Shown: positions 1 to 6,502 of the stretch, in pieces
Position numbering within the stretch: the first letter of the stretch is position 1
Layout: each line of letters opens with the position of its first letter
DNA from: an uncultured Eubacteriaceae bacterium
GTDB lineage: Bacteria; Bacillota; Clostridia; Eubacteriales; UBA1433
Assembly (NCBI GenBank): GCA_937914785.1
Contig: CALGIV010000125.1
Span: 1 to 11,096 of the forward strand
Direction of reading: 5' to 3'
Length of the DNA stretch: 11,096 nucleotides
The notes under the pieces: generated by a model
What the model was told of the DNA's origin: nothing
The model's database searches: none
What the model saw: the letters and a program-made list of their open reading frames with translations, nothing else
Translations under genes and position numbers: made by a program

Positions 1-737
1 GCTGTGACGGACTTACTTTTCGAGCACCAGACGGCCTGAAAAACCCGCTGCTGATCCCGGCTGAGGCGAACAGTCATTTCTCCGATCCGGACATTGTGTA
101 TATCGATGGCAAATATTTGTTATACTTTCGCCAAACGCTACACCAAAAGGAAGGAAGCATCGACAGATATCTGCGTATGGAATCCGCCGATTTGCTTCAT
201 TGGAGTGCGCCGGTTTTAATCAAAGAAGGTACGCATCTAAAACTGGTTTGCCCGTCTGTTTTGTACAAAGATGGATATTTTCATTTATACAATGTTCATG
301 TCGACGCTACTTCCGGCACATCAAAGCTTGAACGGTGTGTCAGCTCAAACGGTTTCTTTGATGGGAATGAAACCGTTGAAATTCATCACGCTCCCGAAGG
401 CAAAATGCTGTGGCATATCGACATTGTCGACAGCGGAGAAGGCATTTTAAACGGACTGTTTACATACTCATACGGTATGCAGGTTATTGGCAGTACGCTG
501 CACTATGCGCAGAGCGACGACGGCGGCCTTACCTGGTCCGTTCTCGGCAAAGTCAATATTGCACCCGAGTCGTTTTTCAAAATGATTTACAGGGCTACGA
601 TGGTACAAAAATCCGACAAGCAATGGAACATTTATTATTCCGCCTGCTCAAAAAAAGACGACTGGCATACTTGCATTATTGAAAATTTTGAACCGGAGAA
701 ACATCTGACCGATCGGCTTATCGAATACCCGGTATAA
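1..737 (+). CDS. Glycosidase-like five-bladed beta-propeller protein, 3' part
   Basis: The reading frame is open from the left edge (first full codon at base 3) to the TAA at 735-737, so 244 C-terminal residues are visible and the true start lies outside. A GTG at 96 is internal and not a likely start, because the protein reads straight through it. Blade-like repeats of the GH43/GH32-type propeller are visible: SDPDIVYIDGKYLLYFRQ near the beginning, then CPSVLYKDGYFHLYNV, then FTYSYGMQVIGSTLHYAQSD followed by DGGLTWS, and RATMVQKSDKQWNIYYSA. Proteins of this fold usually hydrolyse or bind glycosides. No signal peptide can be judged because the N-terminus is missing. It lies 9 bases before the DUF218 gene and probably shares its transcript. 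The fold is fairly safe; the substrate and even catalytic activity are not known. It could also be a non-catalytic sialidase-like or exo-alpha-sialidase-annotated protein. Confidence 0.65.
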   Translation, partial: CDGLTFRAPDGLKNPLLIPAEANSHFSDPDIVYIDGKYLLYFRQTLHQKEGSIDRYLRMESADLLHWSAPVLIKEGTHLKLVCPSVLYKDGYFHLYNVHVDATSGTSKLERCVSSNGFFDGNETVEIHHAPEGKMLWHIDIVDSGEGILNGLFTYSYGMQVIGSTLHYAQSDDGGLTWSVLGKVNIAPESFFKMIYRATMVQKSDKQWNIYYSACSKKDDWHTCIIENFEPEKHLTDRLIEYPV

Positions 738-742
738 GGAGG
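736..742 (+). promoter_or_regulatory. Ribosome binding site of the YdcF-like gene
   Basis: AAGGAGG begins inside the TAA stop of the upstream gene and sits 4 bases before the ATG at 747. The overlap of stop codon and Shine-Dalgarno suggests translational coupling of the two plus-strand genes and fixes the start at 747. Confidence 0.8.
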
Positions 743-746
743 AGCA

Positions 747-1400
747 ATGGATTATTTTACCGCTGCAAGCAAACTTTGGGAGTTTTTATGTTTAAGCGAT
801 ACCGTCCTTCAAAAGGCGGATGCCATTATTGGCTTTGGCGGGCCCGATCCACTCGTAGCCAGCCGCGCGGCCGAACTGTATCGGCAAGGCTATGCGCCTC
901 TCATTATCTTCAGCGGCGGTCAGGGCCGCGGCACAGAAGGCGTGTGGCAAAAACCGGAAGCTGTACTTTATAAAGAAATTGCCGTCAAAGAAGGCGTTCC
1001 GGCAGACAGGATATATGCCGAGGATGCTTCGACCAATACCGGTGAAAACATCATCTTTACAAGAAAGCTCATCGCCGCTAACAACCTTGATATCAAGAGT
1101 ATTATCGCCATTCATCTGCCCAATATGGAGCGCAGGCTGTATGCCGCCATCAGAAAACAGTGGCCGGAAATCGGCGTCCAGATTGCCCCCAGCCAACTTA
1201 CGCTAAAAGACTATATCCACAAAATGACCGAAACCGGATTGGCCGAAGAAGATGTCATCTGCCGCATTGCCGGCGACTTTCAGCGCATTGATCTTTATGT
1301 TGCAAAAGGGTTTCAAATCGAACAGCCGATCAGCGATGAACTCCGGGCAGCTTATGATTTTTTAGTCGCCAGTGGATATGATAAGCAGATTGTTCGTTAA
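747..1400 (+). CDS. YdcF/SanA/ElyC-family (DUF218) protein
   Basis: This 217-residue protein has a DUF218 domain at about residues 24-190. Visible family features are ADAIIGFGG followed by the RAAELYRQGYAPLIIFSGG segment (first beta-alpha-beta unit), the GVPADRIYAEDASTNTGENI motif near the middle, and the SIIAIHLPNMERR segment after it. E. coli YdcF of this family has been reported to bind S-adenosylmethionine, while SanA and ElyC are linked to envelope integrity. There is no membrane segment here, so it is YdcF-like and probably cytoplasmic. The ATG at 747 is supported by AAGGAGG at 736-742. It is the last gene of the plus-strand operon and ends in the palindrome at 1399-1420. The family call is firm; the biochemical role is unknown. 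Confidence 0.85.
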   Translation: MDYFTAASKLWEFLCLSDTVLQKADAIIGFGGPDPLVASRAAELYRQGYAPLIIFSGGQGRGTEGVWQKPEAVLYKEIAVKEGVPADRIYAEDASTNTGENIIFTRKLIAANNLDIKSIIAIHLPNMERRLYAAIRKQWPEIGVQIAPSQLTLKDYIHKMTETGLAEEDVICRIAGDFQRIDLYVAKGFQIEQPISDELRAAYDFLVASGYDKQIVR

Positions 1401-1420
1401 GGCTGCCATTTGGCGGCCTT
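1399..1420. terminator. GC-rich palindrome between convergent genes (copy 1 of a recurrent element)
   Basis: Arms AAGGCTGCCA and TGGCGGCCTT flank the centre, giving a 10-bp stem with one G.T pair. It overlaps the stop codon of the DUF218 gene and lies 10 bases from the end of the minus-strand pseudogene, a typical place for a two-way terminator. Neither side has a clear T-run, so classic intrinsic termination is not certain. It belongs to the palindrome family also found at 2043, 2740, 3481, 4804, 7205 and 8528. Confidence 0.55.
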
Positions 1421-1430
1421 GAACTAACCT

Positions 1431-1928
1431 TTACACCTCGTCTATTTTTAATTTTTGAATGCGGATGTTTGTAAAATGAAATTCCATTTCACAAACATTA
1501 TCACACAAAATGCGTAATATCCATGTCCCGTCTTTTTTTAATTCGAATTCAGAGTATTGCCAAGTCAGAACTCCGCCCGTCCAAGGAGCTTTTTCTTCGG
1601 GTATATTAAGATATAACCTCCTGGCTTTACGCAAAGTAATAATATAAGAGATGTTTTCAATACCACTTACTTGTAATAACACGTTAAATATATTATTAGC
1701 AAATCTTGTTACTCGAATATCCTCCAATTCACAATCATGAAATCGATGATTTTTGAGATACTCAACCAGAAATTTCTTTGGCAAATAATCTTTTACTGAA
1801 TCAAAATAAGCTAAATATTCATCCCTTCTTTTTTAAAATCTTTCTAACAACTCATCTGCTTTCCGGGAAGAAATTGTCGCTCCTTCATATGAATCGATGT
1901 ATAAGTATTTCATAATAGATTGTCCCAT
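1431..1928 (-). pseudogene. Immunity-like (DUF4085-like) gene interrupted by an in-frame stop
   Basis: The minus strand has AAGGAGG at 1934-1940, then an ATG at 1926-1928, and 31 codons starting MGQSIMKYLYIDSYEG. A TAA at 1833-1835 follows, and the same frame then continues as KRRDEYLAYFDSVKDYLPKK to the TAA at 1431-1433. Ignoring the internal stop gives a continuous protein of about 165 residues. Its second half, with an FHDCELEDI motif after a YLPKKFLVEYLKNH stretch, reminds me of DUF4085-type proteins that occur beside polymorphic toxins; this is from memory and only moderate. One substitution, for example AAA to TAA, would explain the break. An internal TTG at 1784 could be read as a start but has no Shine-Dalgarno. 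It is the last gene of the island, next to the composition boundary. It is probably a decayed immunity gene; readthrough or sequencing error are alternatives. Confidence 0.7.
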
Positions 1929-1933
1929 ACCGT

Positions 1934-1940
1934 CCTCCTT
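1934..1940 (-). promoter_or_regulatory. Ribosome binding site of the broken immunity-like gene
   Basis: AAGGAGG on the minus strand, 5 bases before the ATG at 1928. It shows that the true start lies upstream of the internal stop, which is why the gene is called a pseudogene rather than a 117-residue gene with a TTG start. The site overlaps the stop codon of the short frame at 1939-1995. Confidence 0.7.
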
Positions 1941-1995
1941 AAACACCTTTCCCATTCAACCCAAATCTGTGATATCTTTCTTGAACAATATGCAT
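1939..1995 (-). other. 18-codon frame ending on the next gene's ribosome binding site; possible gene remnant
   Basis: The minus strand encodes MHIVQERYHRFGLNGKGV and a TAA that overlaps the AAGGAGG of the following broken gene. In-frame stops lie directly before the ATG and no Shine-Dalgarno is seen, so this is not a convincing independent gene. The peptide is rich in His, Arg and Gly, unlike random A+T-rich sequence. The stop and Shine-Dalgarno overlap is the arrangement expected between a toxin end and its immunity gene. I infer that it may be the last residues of a lost toxin C-terminus. The evidence is thin. Confidence 0.3.
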
Positions 1996-2042
1996 TTATT
2001 TTTATGCTTTTTTCTTTATTTTTCTGATAAACCAAAGGAACT

Positions 2043-2064
2043 AAGGCCGCCGAATGGCGGCCTT
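2043..2064. terminator. GC-rich palindrome after membrane protein E
   Basis: Arms AAGGCCGCC and GGCGGCCTT flank a short GAAT centre, in effect a perfect 9-bp stem. It starts 5 bases past the stop of the E gene on the minus strand. No strong T-run follows in either direction. It is a near-copy of the elements at 1399, 3481 and 7205. Confidence 0.55.
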
Positions 2065-2069
2065 AACTT

Positions 2070-2708
2070 TCAATCAAAAGTAACCGTATTTCCATTAACA
2101 GTCAATACATAATTTTCATCGAACCCTTTTATATACGCATAGTATGTGATATCCAAGATATCAAAGTCGCTATTCGATTCCCCTTCCTCATAATACTTAA
2201 AAACAGTATTTTTATTATCCGAAATTTCGATAGCTTCTTTTGCCATATTATTAGATAGCTTCCCTTGTATATGTACAGTAACATAATAATCATCCGTATT
2301 TCTATATTGATACATACTACAAATATAGGTAGCTTCTTCTTTTGAAATTACATTGCTATGTCTTGAAGTAAAAGGGTTTATTTGCCAACCGTCATTTGTT
2401 TTTTTTATCACTTCAGATGATTGTGCGTTCTCCTTAGACATATATACAAGTAACATTGATTCTTCACCTTCAACTGTAAAAAAAAGTTCTCGTACACCGC
2501 CTGTGTAATTAAGCACGGCCTGTGGCGAATCAAAAGTAATAAACAGATTCTCTATCGGCACAAGTACCGATAAAAAGGTACATAAAAGCCAGATTATCAA
2601 CCCACACCAAACCACCCATTTTTTTATCTTAATCTGTTTTTTTCGAAGGATGAAAAAGACGACCACTAACAAAACTATAAAAAAAGCATATCGAATGATT
2701 TGATACAT
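2070..2708 (-). CDS. Membrane-anchored putative immunity protein E (paralogue of D and C)
   Basis: The 212-residue protein starts MYQIIRYAFF at the ATG at 2706-2708, supported by GGGAGAGG at 2714-2721. A longer frame up to 2801 would overlap gene D and run through the hairpin at 2740, so I reject it. Residues about 3-21 and 31-50 are membrane segments separated by the basic loop RKKQIKIKKW. By the positive-inside rule the loop is cytoplasmic and the C-terminal domain of about 155 residues is outside. It shares PIENLFITFDSPQA, then GWQINPF and a late YAYIKGFDENY motif with the D and C proteins. The function is not known. Its position after a toxin and among paralogues suggests an immunity or protective role. 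No named family is recognised. Confidence 0.75.
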   Translation of the reverse strand: MYQIIRYAFFIVLLVVVFFILRKKQIKIKKWVVWCGLIIWLLCTFLSVLVPIENLFITFDSPQAVLNYTGGVRELFFTVEGEESMLLVYMSKENAQSSEVIKKTNDGWQINPFTSRHSNVISKEEATYICSMYQYRNTDDYYVTVHIQGKLSNNMAKEAIEISDNKNTVFKYYEEGESNSDFDILDITYYAYIKGFDENYVLTVNGNTVTFD

Positions 2709-2739
2709 GTTTACCTCTCCCTGAAACTTTTGAGGAAAG

Positions 2740-2766
2740 CCCAAGACCACCAATGGTGGCCTTGGG
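2740..2766. terminator. Hairpin between genes D1 and E, variant of the recurrent palindrome
   Basis: Arms CCCAAG-A-CCACC and GGTGG-C-CTTGGG surround a 3-base AAT centre: 11 paired positions with one A/C mismatch. The core matches the recurrent palindrome with transitions and a one-base shorter centre. It lies 12 bases past the D1 stop and 31 bases before the E start, so it may reduce readthrough from D1 into E. Confidence 0.5.
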
Positions 2767-2778
2767 AAACAAAACAAA

Positions 2779-3414
2779 TTAAAAAGCAAATGTCTGGCCA
2801 TTAATTGTTAATACATATCCCTCTTTATCAAGCCCTTTCACATAGGCATAGTAGAATACCTCCAACAGTCCATCATCCGATTCCATCTCATAATCCTGAA
2901 AAGAAGTACCCCTGTTATCCGTGATTATGACATCTTCTTTTGTAATATCGGAATGGGACATTCCAAGCATAAATACAATGATATAACAATCATCTGAATT
3001 TCTCAACCGATAAATATTTGCATCATAATAAATGCTTTCTTCAAGAGAAGTCTTATTATAAGACTTTACGAAGGGATTTATTTTCCACCCTTCTTTTGTC
3101 TTTTTTAAAAACAAATAGGCATATTCATTTTGTTTAGGATAGTATATAACAGCAGTTGAATCCTCACCTTCTACTGTACAGAGCACTTCCCGGTTCCCAC
3201 TGCCAACGTAATTAAGTGCTGCCTGCGGCGAATCAAAAGTGATAAACAGATTCTCTATCGGTGCCAATCCAGCTAAAGACACACAACCAAAATACGCCAA
3301 TACAATTAAAACCCATACCCATTTTTTAATTTTGATTTGCTTTTTATGCAGCACAATCAAAATGATGTAGAAAATAATGAGAAAAAACGCATATCTGATA
3401 AACGAATACCACAT
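2779..3414 (-). CDS. Membrane-anchored putative immunity protein D, copy 1
   Basis: The protein has 211 residues, with the ATG at 3412-3414 preceded by AAAGGAGG. Membrane segments lie at about residues 4-22 and 31-50, joined by the basic loop HKKQIKIKKW, which predicts an outside domain from residue about 52 onward. Shared family motifs are APIENLFITFDSPQAALNY, EGWKINPF and a YAYVKGLDKEGY near the end. It is closest to E and to copy 2 at 6503-7138. The two D copies match exactly except in about the last 33 residues: copy 1 reads GLLEVF and ends TINGQTFAF. The difference marks the edge of the homogenised duplication. No known domain is recognised. The immunity role is inferred from context only. 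Confidence 0.75.
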   Translation of the reverse strand: MWYSFIRYAFFLIIFYIILIVLHKKQIKIKKWVWVLIVLAYFGCVSLAGLAPIENLFITFDSPQAALNYVGSGNREVLCTVEGEDSTAVIYYPKQNEYAYLFLKKTKEGWKINPFVKSYNKTSLEESIYYDANIYRLRNSDDCYIIVFMLGMSHSDITKEDVIITDNRGTSFQDYEMESDDGLLEVFYYAYVKGLDKEGYVLTINGQTFAF

Positions 3415-3480
3415 AAAACTTCCTCCTTTAATTTGTCACCAATTTCAGGCCCATTACCGGAATCACCATAGAAGGGAGCC

Positions 3481-3502
3481 AAGGCCGCCATTTGGCGGCC
3501 TT
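3481..3502. terminator. Perfect GC-rich palindrome between C1 and D1
   Basis: Arms AAGGCCGCCA and TGGCGGCCTT meet at a TT centre, giving a perfect stem. It lies 16 bases past the stop of C1 and in the 104-base gap before D1. This is the consensus form of the palindrome family in this island. T-runs are weak, so it may be a terminator, a processing site or a REP-like repeat. Confidence 0.55.
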
Positions 3503-3518
3503 GAATAGAGTTATAGGG

Positions 3519-4121
3519 TTAGTCGAATGTAAATATCTCACCATCAATTATTAATTCATAGTTTTCATCATAGTTATTAATACACGCGTAATTTAATATA
3601 CTTAGATAAGACTCATACTCCTTTATATAACACCTAAAAATAGTATTTTTGTTATCAAATATATTTATATTATCTACACTTTTTCGGTCAAGGATAATTG
3701 TATGTACGACAACATAATAATCTATAGAATTTTTAGACTTATATATACTTACTTGACTAGCACCTGATTTTTCTTTAAACGGAATTGAAAAAGGATTTAT
3801 TTTCCACCCTCGTTCTGTTTTAGAAAAAACAACTTGAGAACGTGTCTTTTGTTTAGGCGAGTATAATATCAATGTCGACTCTTTACCATCAATCATATCT
3901 CTTACTTCACCGGTGCAGCCATACTTAAACGCTGCTTCTGGTGTCGAAAAAGTAATAAACAAATTTTCAACCGGTACATAAAAGGAAATTAAAAAACAAA
4001 TTATCGAGACAGATATTATTTTACGCCATATTTTTTTGTTATTTTTATTGCGTTTTTTTATTATTACTGCAATGAAAATAACGATTAAAAACGCACTCCA
4101 TCGAACGATATAAAAGATCAC
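3519..4121 (-). CDS. Membrane-anchored putative immunity protein C, copy 1
   Basis: The protein has 200 residues and a GTG start at 4119-4121, supported by AGGAG six bases before it. Two membrane segments (about residues 2-21 and 33-50) flank a strongly basic loop, KKRNKNNKKIWRK, so the rest should face outside. It is a more distant member of the D/E family: VPVENLFITFSTPEAAFKY, then RGWKINPF, and a late YACINNYDENY. The protein is identical to copy 2 at 7243-7845. It is the third kind of this fold in the array, suggesting diversification for different toxins. The function is inferred from context; no database family is recognised. Confidence 0.75.
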   Translation of the reverse strand: MIFYIVRWSAFLIVIFIAVIIKKRNKNNKKIWRKIISVSIICFLISFYVPVENLFITFSTPEAAFKYGCTGEVRDMIDGKESTLILYSPKQKTRSQVVFSKTERGWKINPFSIPFKEKSGASQVSIYKSKNSIDYYVVVHTIILDRKSVDNINIFDNKNTIFRCYIKEYESYLSILNYACINNYDENYELIIDGEIFTFD

Positions 4122-4154
4122 AACTTGCTCCTATTGAAGGCCCGAAAGAAGAAC

Positions 4155-4751
4155 CTAGTAAGCATATTCGCAATAATAAAAATTATCGATAATCTTTTCC
4201 ACATAAGCTCGCTGACCCCGGGTAGGATGCACCCATTCCCATCCTCTTCCTTTTTCTTTCATTTCTCCACCGGATAACTCTATTTTTCTATTAATATATA
4301 CCTCTTCACCTTCTTTTAAATCTGTATAATAGAATCCACAATGAATCGATAATGTTACATTTCCCTCTGATCCTAAGAAAATGCTGAAATAATCACCCGA
4401 AATACTGATTTGTTTAACACCCTCAAGCTGCAAAACACGCTCTAATACAGGATTATCTAAAGACCTGTAGACTTCTTCACTAAACAGCCGAATATAAAGT
4501 CCCTCAATATGTGAAAAATCTTGTGCCGGCTCATAAATAGTTTGTTTTTCTGTTGAAGAAATGTACCATATTTGAGGATATTCTTCTTTCAGTTTAGAAA
4601 TTTCTTCCGCCGCATTTCTGAACAAATTTTCTTCCGCTATAATCAAAGACGATACTTCTGGGTAGTATTTTTTATTGGGGATACTGCATGAAGATAAACA
4701 TAAAACCACTATAAAAAGCAATATCATCCATTGACTATTCTTTTTACGCAT
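4155..4751 (-). CDS. Putative lipoprotein B, copy 1
   Basis: The protein has 198 residues, with the ATG at 4749-4751 after a GGAGA site. The N-terminus is MRKKNSQ, a hydrophobic stretch and the lipobox LSSC, with Cys22 as the lipidation site, so it should be anchored on the outer face of the membrane. The mature part of about 177 residues is paralogous to lipoprotein A: both carry a YISST, an ISIS, a GFYY, a GGE..G.GW.WV.P block and a final YVEKI(I/V)DNFYY. I recognise no named family. Gene C follows 33 bases downstream. It is identical to copy 2 at 7879-8475. Given its place in the array it may be an extracytoplasmic immunity protein. Confidence 0.75.
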   Translation of the reverse strand: MRKKNSQWMILLFIVVLCLSSCSIPNKKYYPEVSSLIIAEENLFRNAAEEISKLKEEYPQIWYISSTEKQTIYEPAQDFSHIEGLYIRLFSEEVYRSLDNPVLERVLQLEGVKQISISGDYFSIFLGSEGNVTLSIHCGFYYTDLKEGEEVYINRKIELSGGEMKEKGRGWEWVHPTRGQRAYVEKIIDNFYYCEYAY

Positions 4752-4803
4752 AACTTTTCTCCAGTTGATTTATAACAAAACAGGAGCTACTTCCGAGGAA
4801 CCC

Positions 4804-4825
4804 TAGGCTGCCAAATAGTGGCTTT
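4804..4825. repeat. Degenerate copy of the recurrent palindrome, copy 1
   Basis: On the minus strand this 22-base site matches the consensus palindrome at 17 of 22 positions, but its arms no longer pair well (GCCA/TGGC is the main surviving stem). It marks a former cassette boundary between gene B and the remnant frame upstream. Confidence 0.45.
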
Positions 4826-4853
4826 AGAGTGTAAATAAAACAGGTTATATACT

Positions 4854-4955
4854 CTATATTAACCCCAAGCTATCCAGTCTATCTATGATTGTTCTGTCAA
4901 GATTATAGAGGGTTAAAGAATGTGTAAATTCATTTTCATCCTCCTTTAGATACCG
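4854..4955 (-). pseudogene. Small gene remnant between the MGTWG gene and lipoprotein B, copy 1
   Basis: The 217-base gap 4752-4968 holds no intact gene. On the minus strand AAAGGAGG is followed by ATGAAAATG, but that frame stops after 8 codons. The neighbouring frame, opened by a TGA at 4956-4958, reads 33 residues and contains ENEFTHSLTLYNLDRTIIDR then LDSLGLI and a TAG. The pairing of a perfect Shine-Dalgarno with a frame that fits protein-like sequence one base away suggests a frameshifted or truncated small gene. A TATAAT (4902-4907) with a TTTACA 15 bases upstream and a TTGACA beside it could be promoter-like, but the spacing is poor. Low confidence; a tiny leader peptide is an alternative. 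Confidence 0.3.
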
Positions 4956-4968
4956 TCAGTAGTAAAAA

Positions 4969-5811
4969 CTATTCTTGTAACAGGTTTAAACTGGCAATTC
5001 TAAATATAATTTTTCTATCTAAGCCAGCAAATCCAACTGACGTTCCCCCCAATTTAATGTTTTGTTTAGCTGCATTAAATTGAGAATCCTTTTTGATTAT
5101 TGCAATTTCTCTACCTCTAATATCTTTTTTTTCAATTATCACTTGAATTCCTGCTATCGAGTTTACAAATGTGACCCAAGTTACATAAGGTATATCTTTT
5201 ACTTGCTCCCACCTCGGGATGCTTTCACCCACCCATTCATAAAGTACTACATAAGGAATTTCATAAAAATATTCAGATTCTGCCAATCTGGTAAAAGGCT
5301 CCCGTTCAACGCCAACCACGCGAAGCAACGCATAAATGTGTGTTCTATCACCCCAATCTTTAAACTCCTGAACGTGTTCTTTATCGATACGATAGGCTAA
5401 TAAATCTCCACACTCCCACGGCGAATACAGCAAAGAAGGTTTCGAAACCTTCTTTGCCGGAGGCATTGGCGAAAGCAGTTTTTCTTTTAAATCGTCCAAC
5501 GCTTTTACACGTTTTGCATAGTCTGCTTTTGATGCTTCTTCCCAACGCGCCAAATCCTCACCGCTGTCGATAAATGCCATTGCTTTCTCTTTTACCTTTT
5601 CACTAAGTCTTCCCTTTTTCCATTCGCTCAGCGCTAAAGCAAACCAAAATACCGGCTCAATATCGCTGCCTTTAAATTCATCATAGTGTTCCTGAAATAT
5701 GATCTCTTCTGCTTCTTCTGCGCTTTTTCCGACTATTAGTAAAGTATTATAATCATCTCGAATATCTTCCGCATCATCATCTGAAAAGATTGCCGGCCCC
5801 CAAGTACCCAT
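4969..5811 (-). CDS. MGTWG-type (DUF4259-like) putative immunity protein, copy 1
   Basis: The 280-residue protein has no signal or membrane segment. The ATG at 5809-5811 follows GAGGAGG. It begins MGTWGPAIFSDDDAEDIRDD, the hallmark start of DUF4259-like proteins that are common in Bacillota near toxin loci. It continues with a helical stretch rich in W and A (PVFWFALALSEWKKGRL, then FIDSGEDLARWEEA) to about residue 115. A second, more beta-like region from about residue 125 contains SPWECGDLLAYRI. It is predicted to be cytoplasmic, and so the best compartment match for a nuclease-type toxin. It is identical to copy 2 at 8693-9535 and lies 44 bases after lipoprotein A1. The family resemblance is fair; the immunity role is inferred. 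Confidence 0.7.
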   Translation of the reverse strand: MGTWGPAIFSDDDAEDIRDDYNTLLIVGKSAEEAEEIIFQEHYDEFKGSDIEPVFWFALALSEWKKGRLSEKVKEKAMAFIDSGEDLARWEEASKADYAKRVKALDDLKEKLLSPMPPAKKVSKPSLLYSPWECGDLLAYRIDKEHVQEFKDWGDRTHIYALLRVVGVEREPFTRLAESEYFYEIPYVVLYEWVGESIPRWEQVKDIPYVTWVTFVNSIAGIQVIIEKKDIRGREIAIIKKDSQFNAAKQNIKLGGTSVGFAGLDRKIIFRIASLNLLQE

Positions 5812-5855
5812 TCATCCTCCTCAATTTAACCCTACATTATATGGGAAAAATATTT

Positions 5856-6455
5856 TTAAAAAGTTTCATCATAATAATAAAAATTATCAACAATTTTCTC
5901 TACATACATCCGATCTCCGCTAAGAGGATATACCCACTTCCAACCCTTTCCTTCTGCTGTTATCTCACCACCTACACTCCTTATTCTTTGTTCCAACAAA
6001 GCTTTTTCCCCATCCTCAACAGCTGAATAATAAAATCCATAATCAATAGAAGACGGTGCAATCCCTAATCCACCAAAATCAAATATATAGCAAGAATCTG
6101 AAATAGATATCTTTTTTAAATTCTCAATGCACATTATTTCTTCCAACGCTTTATTTTCAAGCGACACATAAATATTGTCTTCATCAACATTAATAATGCA
6201 AAAATATAACCCTACAATATCTGAATATTTTGGATCATCAATACTTTTTTTAAATGTAGATGAAATATAGCTTATTTCCGGATTAAGGTTTTGATAATTA
6301 TTTAATTCCTCTATTACTTTAATCAGCACTTCTTCATTCTCTTTTACAACTGTCGTGATTTTTTTTCTTAATTTCGGAGATTGTCCCCCACAAGCACATA
6401 ACTGACATAAAATAAACAACAATATCAAAATGATAGCTATTCTTTTTTTCTTCAT
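5856..6455 (-). CDS. Putative lipoprotein A, copy 1
   Basis: The protein has 199 residues, with the ATG at 6453-6455 and a modest AGGAC site. The signal MKKKRIAIILILLFILCQ ends in lipobox LCAC with Cys22, predicting an outer-face lipoprotein. The mature domain shares YISST, KKISIS, YGFYYS, GGE followed by GKGWKWVYP, and YVEKIVDNFYY with lipoprotein B. It differs from copy 2 at 9580-10179 only in the signal peptide and first mature residues (for example IAIILI against IVVALT), because the identity edge of the duplication falls at base 6322. It sits only 47 bases after D2, at the junction of the two repeat units. No named family is recognised. Confidence 0.75.
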   Translation of the reverse strand: MKKKRIAIILILLFILCQLCACGGQSPKLRKKITTVVKENEEVLIKVIEELNNYQNLNPEISYISSTFKKSIDDPKYSDIVGLYFCIINVDEDNIYVSLENKALEEIMCIENLKKISISDSCYIFDFGGLGIAPSSIDYGFYYSAVEDGEKALLEQRIRSVGGEITAEGKGWKWVYPLSGDRMYVEKIVDNFYYYDETF

Positions 6456-6478
6456 ACCCTTGTCCTAGTTTAAAATTA

Positions 6479-6491
6479 ACGGCGGCCTTGG
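6479..6491. repeat. Half palindrome at the duplication junction
   Basis: ACGGCGGCCTTGG keeps one arm (GGCGGCCTT) of the recurrent palindrome in the 47-base gap between D2 and A1. The other arm is lost. Its place exactly at the junction between the two 3,724-base units makes it of interest as a possible recombination scar. Confidence 0.45.
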
Positions 6492-6502
6492 AAAGCCTTT
6501 AA

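Larger units (their letters stand above)
2879..6322. repeat. Tandem duplication, copy 1 of the identical core
   Basis: About 3,444 bases that match 6603-10046 at a constant offset of 3,724. The protein products of C, B and the MGTWG gene are identical between copies, and spot checks of coding and intergenic bases found no difference. Left of 2879 and right of 6322 the copies are still alignable but carry many substitutions. The identity edges lie inside gene D (3' end) and gene A (5' end). Confidence 0.9.

Noticed and set aside
792..1196. 134-codon open frame on the minus strand inside the DUF218 gene
   Set aside because: It is the antisense shadow of a well-recognised DUF218 protein, with no ribosome binding site or family features of its own.
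1431..1784. A stand-alone 117-residue gene with a TTG start
   Set aside because: No Shine-Dalgarno precedes the TTG, and the frame continues upstream for 17 codons to an in-frame stop and then on to a proper start at 1928.
1897..2112. Plus-strand 71-codon frame between the broken gene and E
   Set aside because: It runs through the palindrome at 2043, overlaps E and has a composition expected of noncoding A+T-rich sequence.
2709..2801. N-terminal extension of membrane protein E (31 more residues beginning MARHLLF)
   Set aside because: It overlaps the end of gene D1 and is translated through the hairpin at 2740-2766, while an internal ATG at 2708 has a good ribosome binding site and aligns with the starts of D and C.
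5062..5400. Plus-strand open frames opposite the MGTWG gene and lipoprotein A (also 5790-6026, 8786-9124 and 9514-9750)
   Set aside because: They are antisense to conserved minus-strand genes, are rich in Phe, Ile and Tyr as expected from reversed A+T-rich coding DNA, and lack ribosome binding sites.
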